Positions 44,960 through 52,609 of a stretch of DNA of 64,000 bases are shown here, piece by piece. The notes beneath the pieces were generated by a model. That model saw only the letters and a list, made by a program, of their open reading frames with translations. It did not search any database and was not told the origin of the DNA. Source of the DNA: Actinomycetota bacterium (GTDB taxonomy: Bacteria > Actinomycetota > Humimicrobiia > Hakubellales > JAMDDV01); contig JAMDDV010000010.1 of the NCBI GenBank assembly GCA_023488455.1, forward strand, positions 76,103-140,102. Direction: 5' to 3'. The first letter of the stretch is position 1. Every line of letters begins with the position of its first letter. Made by a program: the position numbers and the translations under genes.

Positions 44960-45082
44960 ATGACAGATGGCGCTTTGGTTTATTACAGGAAAATAAGAAT
45001 GATTGATGAAGGTATAAGTGGTTTTACGAGAATATGGCAGTTAAGGGACATAATTTTAGAAAGATATAAAAGTCTTGAATGA
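44960..45082 (+). pseudogene. Short ORF, possible HipA N-terminal remnant
   Basis: A 40-codon ORF with AAGGAAG before its ATG reads MTDGALVYYRKIRMIDEGIS and ends soon after. HipA proteins begin with a similar ALVYY-like strand, and the position directly after a HipB-like gene is where hipA should be. Nothing downstream in any frame looks like HipA. It could instead be a small unrelated gene. Confidence 0.3.
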
Positions 45083-45089
45083 GGAATAC

Positions 45090-45245
45090 ATGGAGAGAGA
45101 ATTTAAGAGTTCTATTAAATCGTATAATTATTTTATAGAGTGTGAACTTGAAGCTGCCTTGATTGAATCAAAGAGAGATATCGAGAATGGTAAATTCATT
45201 GAAGAATCAGTTGAAGAACACATAGAAAGAGTAACCAGCAACTAA
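45090..45245 (+). CDS. Small acidic antitoxin-like protein
   Basis: This 51-residue ORF starts 7 bp after the preceding short ORF and has a helical acidic pattern (IESKRDIENGKFIEESVEEHIERV) seen in small type II antitoxins. No toxin frame was found next to it. It may be real or residual. Confidence 0.4.
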   Translation: MEREFKSSIKSYNYFIECELEAALIESKRDIENGKFIEESVEEHIERVTSN

Positions 45246-45287
45246 TGAAATTGTACCTGACTAATTGAAAAAGTAGGAGAAAAATTT

Positions 45288-45899
45288 ATGGAAAAGATAG
45301 ATTTCAAAAAAGAATTAAAACACTTATATAATCCTTCTGCAAAAGAAGTTGAAATTGTTGATGTCCCTGATATGAATTTTCTTATGATTGATGGTGTTGG
45401 CGATCCGAACATCTCTCAAGATTATAAAGATGCAGTTGAAGCATTATTTGCTCTGTCCTATAGCTTTAAATTTATGATAAAAAAAGGTAAGACAGCAATA
45501 GATTACGTGGTTATGCCTCTTGAAGGTCTTTGGTGGGCTGATGATATGGCTATATTTAATGTGGAGAACAAAGGTATATGGAAATGGACATCAATGATCA
45601 TGCAGCCGGAATATGTTACAAAAGATATGTTCGATAGAGCTCTTGAACAGGTTGCGAAAAAGAAAAATCCCGCGGCTCTTTCCAGAGTAAGATTTGAAAA
45701 TTTCCATGAAGGTTTATCTGTTCAAATAATGCATATAGGCCCTTATTCTGCTGAGGCTCCTACCATTGATAAAATCCGTGACTTTATTAAAGAGAAAGGG
45801 TATAAGCTGAATGGGAAGCATCATGAGATATATTTGAGTGATCCTCGCAAGACGGCACCCGAAAAAATGAAGACCGTTATAAGGCAGGCAGTTTGTTAA
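45288..45899 (+). CDS. GyrI-like small-molecule-binding protein
   Basis: This 203-residue protein matches the GyrI-like/SBMC superfamily: LYNPSAKEVEIVDVPDMNFLMIDGVGDPN at the start and VQIMHIGPYSAEAPTI, with a C-terminal HHEIYLSDPRKTAPEKMKTVIRQ. Members bind small hydrophobic ligands; some hydrolyse them. TAGGAG lies upstream of the ATG. No regulator partner is fused or adjacent. Confidence 0.85.
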   Translation: MEKIDFKKELKHLYNPSAKEVEIVDVPDMNFLMIDGVGDPNISQDYKDAVEALFALSYSFKFMIKKGKTAIDYVVMPLEGLWWADDMAIFNVENKGIWKWTSMIMQPEYVTKDMFDRALEQVAKKKNPAALSRVRFENFHEGLSVQIMHIGPYSAEAPTIDKIRDFIKEKGYKLNGKHHEIYLSDPRKTAPEKMKTVIRQAVC

Positions 45900-45961
45900 G
45901 AGATAGGACCATTTGGCTCAAGTTTTTTTAACTTTTACTGCATGTTGCCATAATTATATAT

Positions 45962-46756
45962 GTGGATAATTTAAGAAAATATGGCGATAAGCCCTTTAAT
46001 GTAGCTGTTGTCCATGGAGGTCCGGGTGTATCCGGAGAAATGGCACCGGTGGCAAGGGAGCTCTGCATTAATAGTGGCGTTCTGGAACCACTTCAGACAG
46101 CAATATCTCTTGGTGGACAGGTTGAAGAGCTAAAGGCTGTCATAGAAAATCACGGCGACGTTCCCGTAACACTGATAGGTCATTCCTGGGGAGTGTGGCT
46201 TATTTTTATTCTTGCATCTCAAAATACTTCATTAGTGAAAAAACTGATACTCGTTGGAAGCGGTCCCTTCGAGGAGAAGTATGCAATAAATATTATGGAA
46301 ACTCGGTTAAACCGTCTTGATGAGAAAGACAGATCAGAAGCTCAAGTACTGATGAAAAACTTGAAGGATTCAGCAATTGAAGATAAAAATGTAGTTATGA
46401 CCAGGCTTGGGAAGTTGATTTCCAAAGCTGATTCTTATTATCCTTTGCCAGATGACAGCGAGCCGCTTGAGTGCCAATACCAAATTTATCAAAATGTGTG
46501 GCAAGAAGCTGATGGGCTGAGACGTAGCGGCAAACTTTTAAAACTCGGAGAAAAAATCCAATGTCCGGTAATCGCTGTTCATGGCGATTATGATCCGCAT
46601 CCTTTTGAAGGGATCAATATCCCTCTTTCTCAAATTATTAAAGACTTTCGGTTTATTTTGTTAAAGAACTGCGGGCATAAACCCTGGATTGAACGAAGCG
46701 CAAAGGATAGATTTTACGAAGTCCTGAAGGAAGAATTAGGTTATAGTCATTTATAA
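45962..46756 (+). CDS. Alpha/beta hydrolase
   Basis: This 264-residue protein has the oxyanion HGGPG (about 19-23), nucleophile Ser in GHSWG, the acid Asp in HGDYDPH and the His in NCGHKPW. Substrate is unknown. The start is GTG. Its 3' end overlaps by 10 bp a minus-strand arsM fragment. Confidence 0.88.
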   Translation: MDNLRKYGDKPFNVAVVHGGPGVSGEMAPVARELCINSGVLEPLQTAISLGGQVEELKAVIENHGDVPVTLIGHSWGVWLIFILASQNTSLVKKLILVGSGPFEEKYAINIMETRLNRLDEKDRSEAQVLMKNLKDSAIEDKNVVMTRLGKLISKADSYYPLPDDSEPLECQYQIYQNVWQEADGLRRSGKLLKLGEKIQCPVIAVHGDYDPHPFEGINIPLSQIIKDFRFILLKNCGHKPWIERSAKDRFYEVLKEELGYSHL

Positions 46757-46835
46757 CCCTCAACATAGACGCTGACGACATATTCATCGAGGGATTCATT
46801 CTTCCCCAAACCATCTAAAAATATTGATCCTCTGA
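46747..46835 (-). pseudogene. 3' fragment of a second arsM gene
   Basis: The minus strand reads LDGLGKNESLDEYVVSVYVEGYK and a stop, nearly the same as the last 23 residues of the intact ArsM at 48.8 kb. The first 70 bases of the two loci also align closely. The rest of the gene is absent. It lies in direct orientation about 2.05 kb from the intact copy. Confidence 0.85.
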
Positions 46836-47052
46836 TAAAACCCACATGTGCCTTAGTACTTTCTCAGAATGTAGTTCAATATTATTTCGTATATTATGCA
46901 AATAGAGTATTGTTTTGTGAAAATACTTCGTCTAAAAACGAGTTATATGAAATTCCGAACCCGCCTTTGAAAAAGGTGAAATATTTAAGAGAATATATGG
47001 GAAAAGGATTCTTAAGATTGCGCGCGAAAAGAGACATAATGGAGATGGCGAA

Positions 47053-47359
47053 ATGAAAAAGACAATAGTTATTTATGACTCAAGGTTTGGCAATTGCCTT
47101 TGACACTAGAAGAAGGCGTTGGCTTGCTGGAAGCGCAGCAAAATTCATCGAAAAGAAGCTGTATCAACTGGGTCTGAGGATAGTCAAGCAATATTCGTCC
47201 GCGATAATCTTCGAGGAAGAGAAAGGGAAGAAGCAAGAGTCAGAGAGCAAGGAGGAATGGAAGGTGAGGTGGCACAGAAGCGTGAGACTTCAAGAAGGCA
47301 CGGAAGAGATGTTTGAACAAATTGGAATCGGGATTGCAAAATCAATTCAACGGGGGTGA
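47053..47359 (+). pseudogene. Flavodoxin pseudogene (internal deletion and frameshift)
   Basis: The ATG at 47053 gives MKKTIVIYDSRFGNC, a flavodoxin start with the FMN loop cut short. From 47075 another frame reads AFDTRRRRWLAGSAAKFIEKKLYQLG, which matches the C-terminal half of flavodoxins. A further frame change seems to occur near 47180, where FVRDNLRGREREEARV resembles the usual GPLR-GELERA helix. It cannot make a functional protein. Confidence 0.75.
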
Positions 47360-47365
47360 TGATAG

Positions 47366-47505
47366 TTGGCAGGGTTCGGAACTCTGCGGATTTGCTTCGC
47401 AAATCCTTGCCTCGCCTCCGGCTCGGTCATATAACTCGGTGTATGTGGTTCGCTTCACTCACCCAAATGCTCGCTATCGCTCGTACTTCGCATACACTGA
47501 AAACG
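47366..47505 (+). repeat. attC-like palindromic element, copy 4 (best preserved)
   Basis: GTTCGGAACTCTGCGG leads into a perfect 8-bp hairpin GGATTTGC-TTC-GCAAATCC (47388-47406) and CCTCGCC. A large outer palindrome follows: TAAC (47432-47435) pairs with GTTA (47495-47498), and GTGTATG (47439-47445) pairs with CATACAC (47481-47487). GTTAGGC at 47495-47501 matches the attC R' consensus GTTRRRY. The left partner ATATAAC is only a partial match to RYYYAAC. No integron integrase is in the window. Confidence 0.5.
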
Positions 47506-47563
47506 TTAGGCGCAATAGCGATTTAATATTAATGAAAATGAAATATATTTAGGAGGTTTTGAG

Positions 47564-48775
47564 ATGGCCATTATGAGAAAGATTCTGGTTATGCCTGATG
47601 GCAATTGGCTTTCCCATGTCTCAAGACCATTTGAGATAGCAAAAGTCTTAAGAGAGATGGGACACGATGTTCTCTTTGCCAGTGACGGCTATTACATGAA
47701 GCTTCCTCGGGAAGCGGGCTTTGAGGTGCTTCCAATCAAGACTATCAGCCCAGATCGTGTGCTTGCCTGTTCCCGAAGTGGAAGGGCTAACTGGTATGAC
47801 TACAGTTTATTAAAAGAATGCGTGGAGGAAGATTTAAGATTGTTCAGCAATCTCAGACCAGACTTAGTCTTGGGCGATTTCAGGCTTTCTTTAAGCACTT
47901 CTTGCGAACTGGCGAATGTTCCCTTGGCAGTTACTCTGAATGCAGCATGGACAAACTATTATACTGTAAGAATTAAAGCGCCTGAACATTTAAGAATTAC
48001 TCGGATGCTGGGGAAACGAATTACTACATGGCTTGCTCCATGGATAAAGAGTTTTATCATCGCCTTTGATAGTTTTCCCTATAGAAAGCTTCGGAGAGAA
48101 AAGGGCCTTACTCCACGCGGAAATATTTGGGACATTTGGAGAGGGGATTTGAATCTTATCGTAGACATTCCCGAATATGGACCGACAAAAAACTTACCGC
48201 CGAATTTCCATTACATTGGTCCAATTATATGGGAACCAGAGATGGATGTTCCGGATTGGTTAGAAAGAATCGATCCCAAAAGACCCACGATTTATTTCAC
48301 CATGGGAAGTACGGGTTATGATAGGTTCTTTGAACAAGCTATTGAGATTTTCGGAAACTCTGCGTATCAATGCATAATGACTACGGCAGGTATGGTAAAC
48401 CTATCTTACATTCCTGAGAACTTTTTTGTCACAGATTATGCTCCAGGGAGTAAGATTATGGAGAAAAGTGACGTTGTCGTGTGCCAAGGGGGAAATGGAA
48501 CCATCTATCAAGCAATGTCAAAGGGAGTACCAATCATAGGAATTCCGACAATGCATGATCAGGAGTTCAACTTAGATAGGGTGGTAGGTTTAGGAATGGG
48601 TATCCATTTGAGTGAACTTAAGTTCAAACCGTCTCACTTAGTAGAAGCTGTGGAAAAGGTTCTTACTCATAAAAGCTATAAAGAAAATACGTATAAGTAT
48701 AAGAAAATATTAGAAAAGTATGACGCTCCCCGAAATGGAGCAGAACTGATAAACTCCTATTTAAATCAATTTTAA
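47564..48775 (+). CDS. GT1 family glycosyltransferase (UGT/MGT-like)
   Basis: This 403-residue GT-B protein has GNWLSHVSRPFEIAKVLREMGHDV in the N-terminal acceptor domain and a C-terminal donor domain with FTMGSTG, DYAPGSKIMEKSDVVVCQGGNGTIYQA and GIPTMHDQEFN. It transfers sugar from an NDP-sugar to a lipid or small molecule. AGGAGG precedes the ATG. It lies between the best attC-like element and arsM. Confidence 0.87.
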   Translation: MAIMRKILVMPDGNWLSHVSRPFEIAKVLREMGHDVLFASDGYYMKLPREAGFEVLPIKTISPDRVLACSRSGRANWYDYSLLKECVEEDLRLFSNLRPDLVLGDFRLSLSTSCELANVPLAVTLNAAWTNYYTVRIKAPEHLRITRMLGKRITTWLAPWIKSFIIAFDSFPYRKLRREKGLTPRGNIWDIWRGDLNLIVDIPEYGPTKNLPPNFHYIGPIIWEPEMDVPDWLERIDPKRPTIYFTMGSTGYDRFFEQAIEIFGNSAYQCIMTTAGMVNLSYIPENFFVTDYAPGSKIMEKSDVVVCQGGNGTIYQAMSKGVPIIGIPTMHDQEFNLDRVVGLGMGIHLSELKFKPSHLVEAVEKVLTHKSYKENTYKYKKILEKYDAPRNGAELINSYLNQF

Positions 48776-48792
48776 ATCAAGGTTTTTTGAAG

Positions 48793-49593
48793 TTACTTAT
48801 AACCATTGACATAGACGCTGACCACATAATCATCGAGGGATTCATTCTCTTCCAAATTATCTAAAAGTGCTCTGCCCATTGGATCTTTTGTATCGGACTC
48901 AATACAGGCAGAAGAACCCTTGACTGTAATTCTTACGTTCCTTAATTTAGATTCCTCTACGATCTTTTTATATTTGTCGATGGTTATTGCCCCTCCAAAA
49001 CAACCGACATAAGCTTCAATGCTTTCCCTAATCCCTTCGGGGAGTTCTTTGAGAAGGGCGATATCAGAGATGGCTGTTCTTCCGCCTGTCTTCAAGACTC
49101 TATAGATCTCTTTGAAAACTTTAGGTTTGTCAGCCGACAGGTTGATGACACAGTTGCTTATAACCACGTCGACCGAGTTATCCGGCGCGGGCAAATTTTC
49201 GATCTCACCAAGCCTGAATTCAACATTAGTAATTTTATTATTTCTGGCATTATCTCTGGCTTTCTCAATCATTTCAGGTGTCATATCCACCCCAATGACT
49301 TTGCCGTTAGAGCCGACCTGGGTTGCAGCCAAAAAACAGTCAAATCCAGCACCTGAGCCAAGGTCAAGGACTATCTCGCCTTTCTTGAGGCTGGCTAATG
49401 CTGTCGGATTCCCACATCCGAGCGCCAGGTTAGCTTCATCCGGGATGGCTTTCAATTCCTCTTCCGAATAACCGATTGATTTAGCGAATTCCTTTGTATC
49501 AGGCCCACAGGTACTGCAGTTGCAGCCTTCCTGGCCACGAGCAATCTTGCTATAGGCATCCCGTACGATTTTTTGTGTTTTATTCCTGTCCAT
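48793..49593 (-). CDS. arsM: Arsenite methyltransferase
   Basis: About 266 residues. SAM motif I LDLGSGAGFDC and the ArsM cysteines are visible: CNCSTC near the N-terminus, SNCVINLS and VGCFGGA. It methylates As(III), giving methylated or volatile species. ATG 49593 follows the arsR stop by one base and has AAGGA upstream; an in-frame ATG 49623 inside arsR is less likely. A fragment of a second copy lies at 46.75 kb. Confidence 0.9.
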   Translation of the reverse strand: MDRNKTQKIVRDAYSKIARGQEGCNCSTCGPDTKEFAKSIGYSEEELKAIPDEANLALGCGNPTALASLKKGEIVLDLGSGAGFDCFLAATQVGSNGKVIGVDMTPEMIEKARDNARNNKITNVEFRLGEIENLPAPDNSVDVVISNCVINLSADKPKVFKEIYRVLKTGGRTAISDIALLKELPEGIRESIEAYVGCFGGAITIDKYKKIVEESKLRNVRITVKGSSACIESDTKDPMGRALLDNLEENESLDDYVVSVYVNGYK

Positions 49594-49594
49594 T

Positions 49595-49951
49595 CTATTT
49601 ATTCCTTTCACTAATTTTTTCATTATGTTGGTTTTCTATTGTCGAGAAGTTGTTAAGAAAACTGCTGATTTTTTGAAATGTTTTCTGATTTATCTCACAA
49701 TATACCCATCTCCCGTCTTTTTTTGTTGTGATGAGGCCCGCGTTTACGAGCTCTTTAATGTGATGGGAAATTGTCGGAACGGTGATCTTTAACGATTTTG
49801 ATAGATCTTTAATGCAGGTTTCGTCCCGACAGGAAAGTTCGTACTCTATACATTTACATTCATTTTTATAAATAGATAATAATATTTTTAACCGATTTTC
49901 ATCGGAAAGCGCTTTGAAAATTTTCGCTAAGCTATTTGTATTTTTATCCAT
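49595..49951 (-). CDS. arsR: ArsR-family metalloregulator
   Basis: The winged helix (ALSDENRLKILLSIY, then TVPTISHHIKELVNAGLITTKKDGRWVYCEIN) is clear. The recognition region is preceded by a cysteine-rich insert, CKCIEYELSCRDETC, that probably binds As(III) or another soft metal. It should repress the arsR-arsM operon until metal binds. ATG 49951 gives 118 residues; the frame is open to TTG 50050 (151 residues), so the start is unsettled. Confidence 0.87.
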   Translation of the reverse strand: MDKNTNSLAKIFKALSDENRLKILLSIYKNECKCIEYELSCRDETCIKDLSKSLKITVPTISHHIKELVNAGLITTKKDGRWVYCEINQKTFQKISSFLNNFSTIENQHNEKISERNK

Positions 49952-50110
49952 AAATTGATCTACTATATTTTGATAGTTTGATAACTGTCTAAATATAATA
50001 GCTGCTAAAAATTGATTGTCAATGAAAAAGTAAAATTGATTAGAGGACAAATCCCTTTCAGGATATCTCCTTACAAATAAAGAAATAATATTGTTAGTGT
50101 TAAAATGTAA

Positions 50111-50139
50111 TTGACATTATGTCTATATTATGATAAATA
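50111..50139 (+). promoter_or_regulatory. Candidate promoter in the arsR-ATPase divergent region
   Basis: TTGACA (50111-50116) and TAAATA (50134-50139) are 17 bp apart, directed towards the ATPase gene. A small palindrome GACAT-T-ATGTC (50113-50123) overlaps the -35 box and could bind a dimeric regulator such as ArsR. Confidence 0.4.
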
Positions 50140-50233
50140 CCATATGAACATATATGATATATTTGTTTTGCTAATTTTATTTTTATTTTGAATAAATGGG
50201 TTTGCATATTATTGACATCTTAAATCGTGTTTG

Positions 50234-51553
50234 ATGAGAGAATCAATGTATGAGTTATTATTAGAACAAAACCAATGGTGGAGCGGAAATAAAAAAATAG
50301 AAAGAACCGGGATATTAAGGGAATTCTATTTAAATCAATTAAAGAAATTTAATGATTCCAGTCTGATAACTGTTTTAACCGGTATAAGAAGATGCGGTAA
50401 GAGCACTTTACTTTACCAGAATATCCAGCACTTATTGAGTAATGACATACCACCTCAGAATATTTTTTATTTTAATTTCTTTTATTTAAGAAAGGATTTA
50501 CTATCTGCAGATATTTTAGAAAAGGTATATAGCTCCTATTCTGAAAATGTTGAAATCAATTATGAGAAGAAGAGATACATTTTTTTTGATGAAATACAGG
50601 AAGTAAAAGGTTTTGAAAGCTGGATAATAAAATTCAATGAGCTTAATAAAAACAAATGCAAAATTATCCTGACCGGTTCAAGCTCAGGCTTAACATCATC
50701 AGAAATATCCACCTATTTTACTGGCAGAAATATTGATGTAAGAATCTATCCTCTTGATTTCAAAGAGTTTCTGTTATTCAACAATCAGGATCTTCCAGTT
50801 GAAGTAAGCTATAAAAATCTCTTTCCATTAAGAGATGTTTTAACAAATTTGCTATTAAGATATTTTAAGACTGGTGGTTTTCCAGAAATTGTTCTTGAAC
50901 CTGGAAACTACAGGGAGATAATATCTTCCTACCTACAGGATATAATTTACAGGGATGTAATTAGGCCTTTTGGGATCGAAAAGACAATGGAGCTCGAGGG
51001 GCTTTCCACGTATTTGCTGTCAATTGCTTCAAATATTTTTAGCTCCAGGAGAACTGCTAAGTCCATCGGTATCTCTTTTGAGACGGTAAGAAAATATATT
51101 TCTGCGTTTGAAAAATCCCTGCTTTTTTACAGGCTCTCGGTATTTTCGCTTTCAAAGTTAATACAGATTTCTGAAAATATCAGTGAAAAGATTTATGTTG
51201 CAGACCACGGTTTTATTAATTTTGCAAAGTTTAGCTTCTCAGAGAGTCTGGGGGTAATTGCAGAAAACATAATATTTAATTACTTAAATTATAAATTTGG
51301 GAAAACCCTTGGTTATTATAGGGATACAAATTCGGAAATAGATTTTATCTATTTTGACGAACAGAGTACTTATCTAACCCAGGTAACATTCACTGACGAT
51401 ATAAATAAACGAGCAACTGCTGCAATTATACGAAATCAGCATAAATTTACTAATCCCAAAAACATCATAATTACAAAAAATATTTATGAAGAGAAAAACA
51501 TAGATGGTATAAGATTTAGTTTTATACCATTATGGTATTATTTATTACAATAG
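50234..51553 (+). CDS. AAA ATPase with DUF4143
   Basis: About 439 residues: an AAA_14 domain with Walker A GIRRCGKST and Walker B YIFFDEIQ, sensor LTGSSSGL, and a C-terminal DUF4143 nuclease-like domain with GYYRDTNSEIDFIYFD (a PD-(D/E)XK-like arrangement). These proteins are frequent in mobile and accessory regions; function is unknown. The start ATG 50234 is preceded by TTG in frame. Confidence 0.88.
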   Translation: MRESMYELLLEQNQWWSGNKKIERTGILREFYLNQLKKFNDSSLITVLTGIRRCGKSTLLYQNIQHLLSNDIPPQNIFYFNFFYLRKDLLSADILEKVYSSYSENVEINYEKKRYIFFDEIQEVKGFESWIIKFNELNKNKCKIILTGSSSGLTSSEISTYFTGRNIDVRIYPLDFKEFLLFNNQDLPVEVSYKNLFPLRDVLTNLLLRYFKTGGFPEIVLEPGNYREIISSYLQDIIYRDVIRPFGIEKTMELEGLSTYLLSIASNIFSSRRTAKSIGISFETVRKYISAFEKSLLFYRLSVFSLSKLIQISENISEKIYVADHGFINFAKFSFSESLGVIAENIIFNYLNYKFGKTLGYYRDTNSEIDFIYFDEQSTYLTQVTFTDDINKRATAAIIRNQHKFTNPKNIIITKNIYEEKNIDGIRFSFIPLWYYLLQ

Positions 51554-51688
51554 TAATAAGGTAAAAAAAGTTTTAGCTGAAAATTCCTTGTGAAACTGCA
51601 AATTTTTATTTACCAATTGCAAGTGTAAATTAGTTCCTATTAGTGAAATATATATAAGTAATTAAAGTTCAACACAGGGCGGAGTAAT

Positions 51689-52288
51689 ATGAAGAAGAAA
51701 TTCAGCCAGGTATATCAATTTAAGATTACACTTAAAGGTATTAAGCCACCAATATGGCGTCGAGTACAGGTTCCCGAGACTTATACATTTTGGGACTTAC
51801 ACGTAGCAGTTCAAGACGCAATGGGTTGGACTGATACTCATCTTCATGAATTTGAGATGTTAAATCCTTCCATTGGATTAGAGATGGAAATCGGGATTCC
51901 AGATGATGAATTTGAATATTCCATAGATATCCTTCCAGGGTGGAAACAAAAGATTGCTGACTGGTTTTCCATGGAGAGCAGGTTTGCAGATTACAGATAT
52001 GATTTCGGTGATGACTGGAGACACAGAATAGAATTAGAGAAAATATTGCCGAGAGAAAAAGATAGAGACTATCCAATATGCATAAAAGGTAAAAGAGCAT
52101 GTCCTCCCGAGGATTGCGGAGGAGTTTGGGGATATGAAGATTTTTTAGAAGCGATTGGGGATCCAAGCCATGAGGAGCACGAAGAGATATTGGAGTGGGC
52201 TGGTGGGGAGTTTGATCCAGAGTATTTTGACGTGAATGAGGTTATTTTTAGTGATCCAGATGAACGCCGAAAACTTGCATTTTGGTAA
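51689..52288 (+). CDS. Plasmid pRiA4b ORF-3 family protein
   Basis: This 199-residue protein matches the PRiA4_ORF3 family: YQFKITLKGIKPPIWRRVQVP at the start, then FWDLHVAVQDAMGWTDTHLHEF, RYDFGDDWRHRIELE and CPPEDCGGVWGYEDF. Function is unknown. A DUF2283 gene follows 24 bp downstream, probably in the same transcript. Confidence 0.9.
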   Translation: MKKKFSQVYQFKITLKGIKPPIWRRVQVPETYTFWDLHVAVQDAMGWTDTHLHEFEMLNPSIGLEMEIGIPDDEFEYSIDILPGWKQKIADWFSMESRFADYRYDFGDDWRHRIELEKILPREKDRDYPICIKGKRACPPEDCGGVWGYEDFLEAIGDPSHEEHEEILEWAGGEFDPEYFDVNEVIFSDPDERRKLAFW

Positions 52289-52312
52289 AAAGTTTGAGAG
52301 GAGGAGAAAAAT

Positions 52313-52549
52313 ATGGGAGCGATAGAAGTAAAAAAGATGTTAACTCTTGTGCCTGAATTATTGGAAATCCCATATTCAAGAATTTGGACATCATATGATA
52401 AAGAAGCCGATGTATTATATATTAACTTCAAAAAGCCCAGTCATGCAGATGATTCAGAGCTAACTGATGATGATGTAATAATCAGATATGAAAAGGGAGA
52501 GCCTGTAGGAATTTCTGTGCTTAATGCGAGCAAAAGGAAAATTGGCTAA
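52313..52549 (+). CDS. DUF2283 family protein
   Basis: This 78-residue protein matches DUF2283: SYDKEADVLYINF, then DVIIRYEKGEPVGISVLNASKR. Such small proteins often accompany type II toxin-antitoxin or DUF4258 genes. No partner other than the pRiA4b-like protein is present. GAGAGGAGG precedes the ATG. Confidence 0.85.
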   Translation: MGAIEVKKMLTLVPELLEIPYSRIWTSYDKEADVLYINFKKPSHADDSELTDDDVIIRYEKGEPVGISVLNASKRKIG

Positions 52550-52609
52550 GAGCACGATACAAACCACATCTTGCTGATGAATGTGTTTGGCTATTAGACT
52601 GAAAAACTT

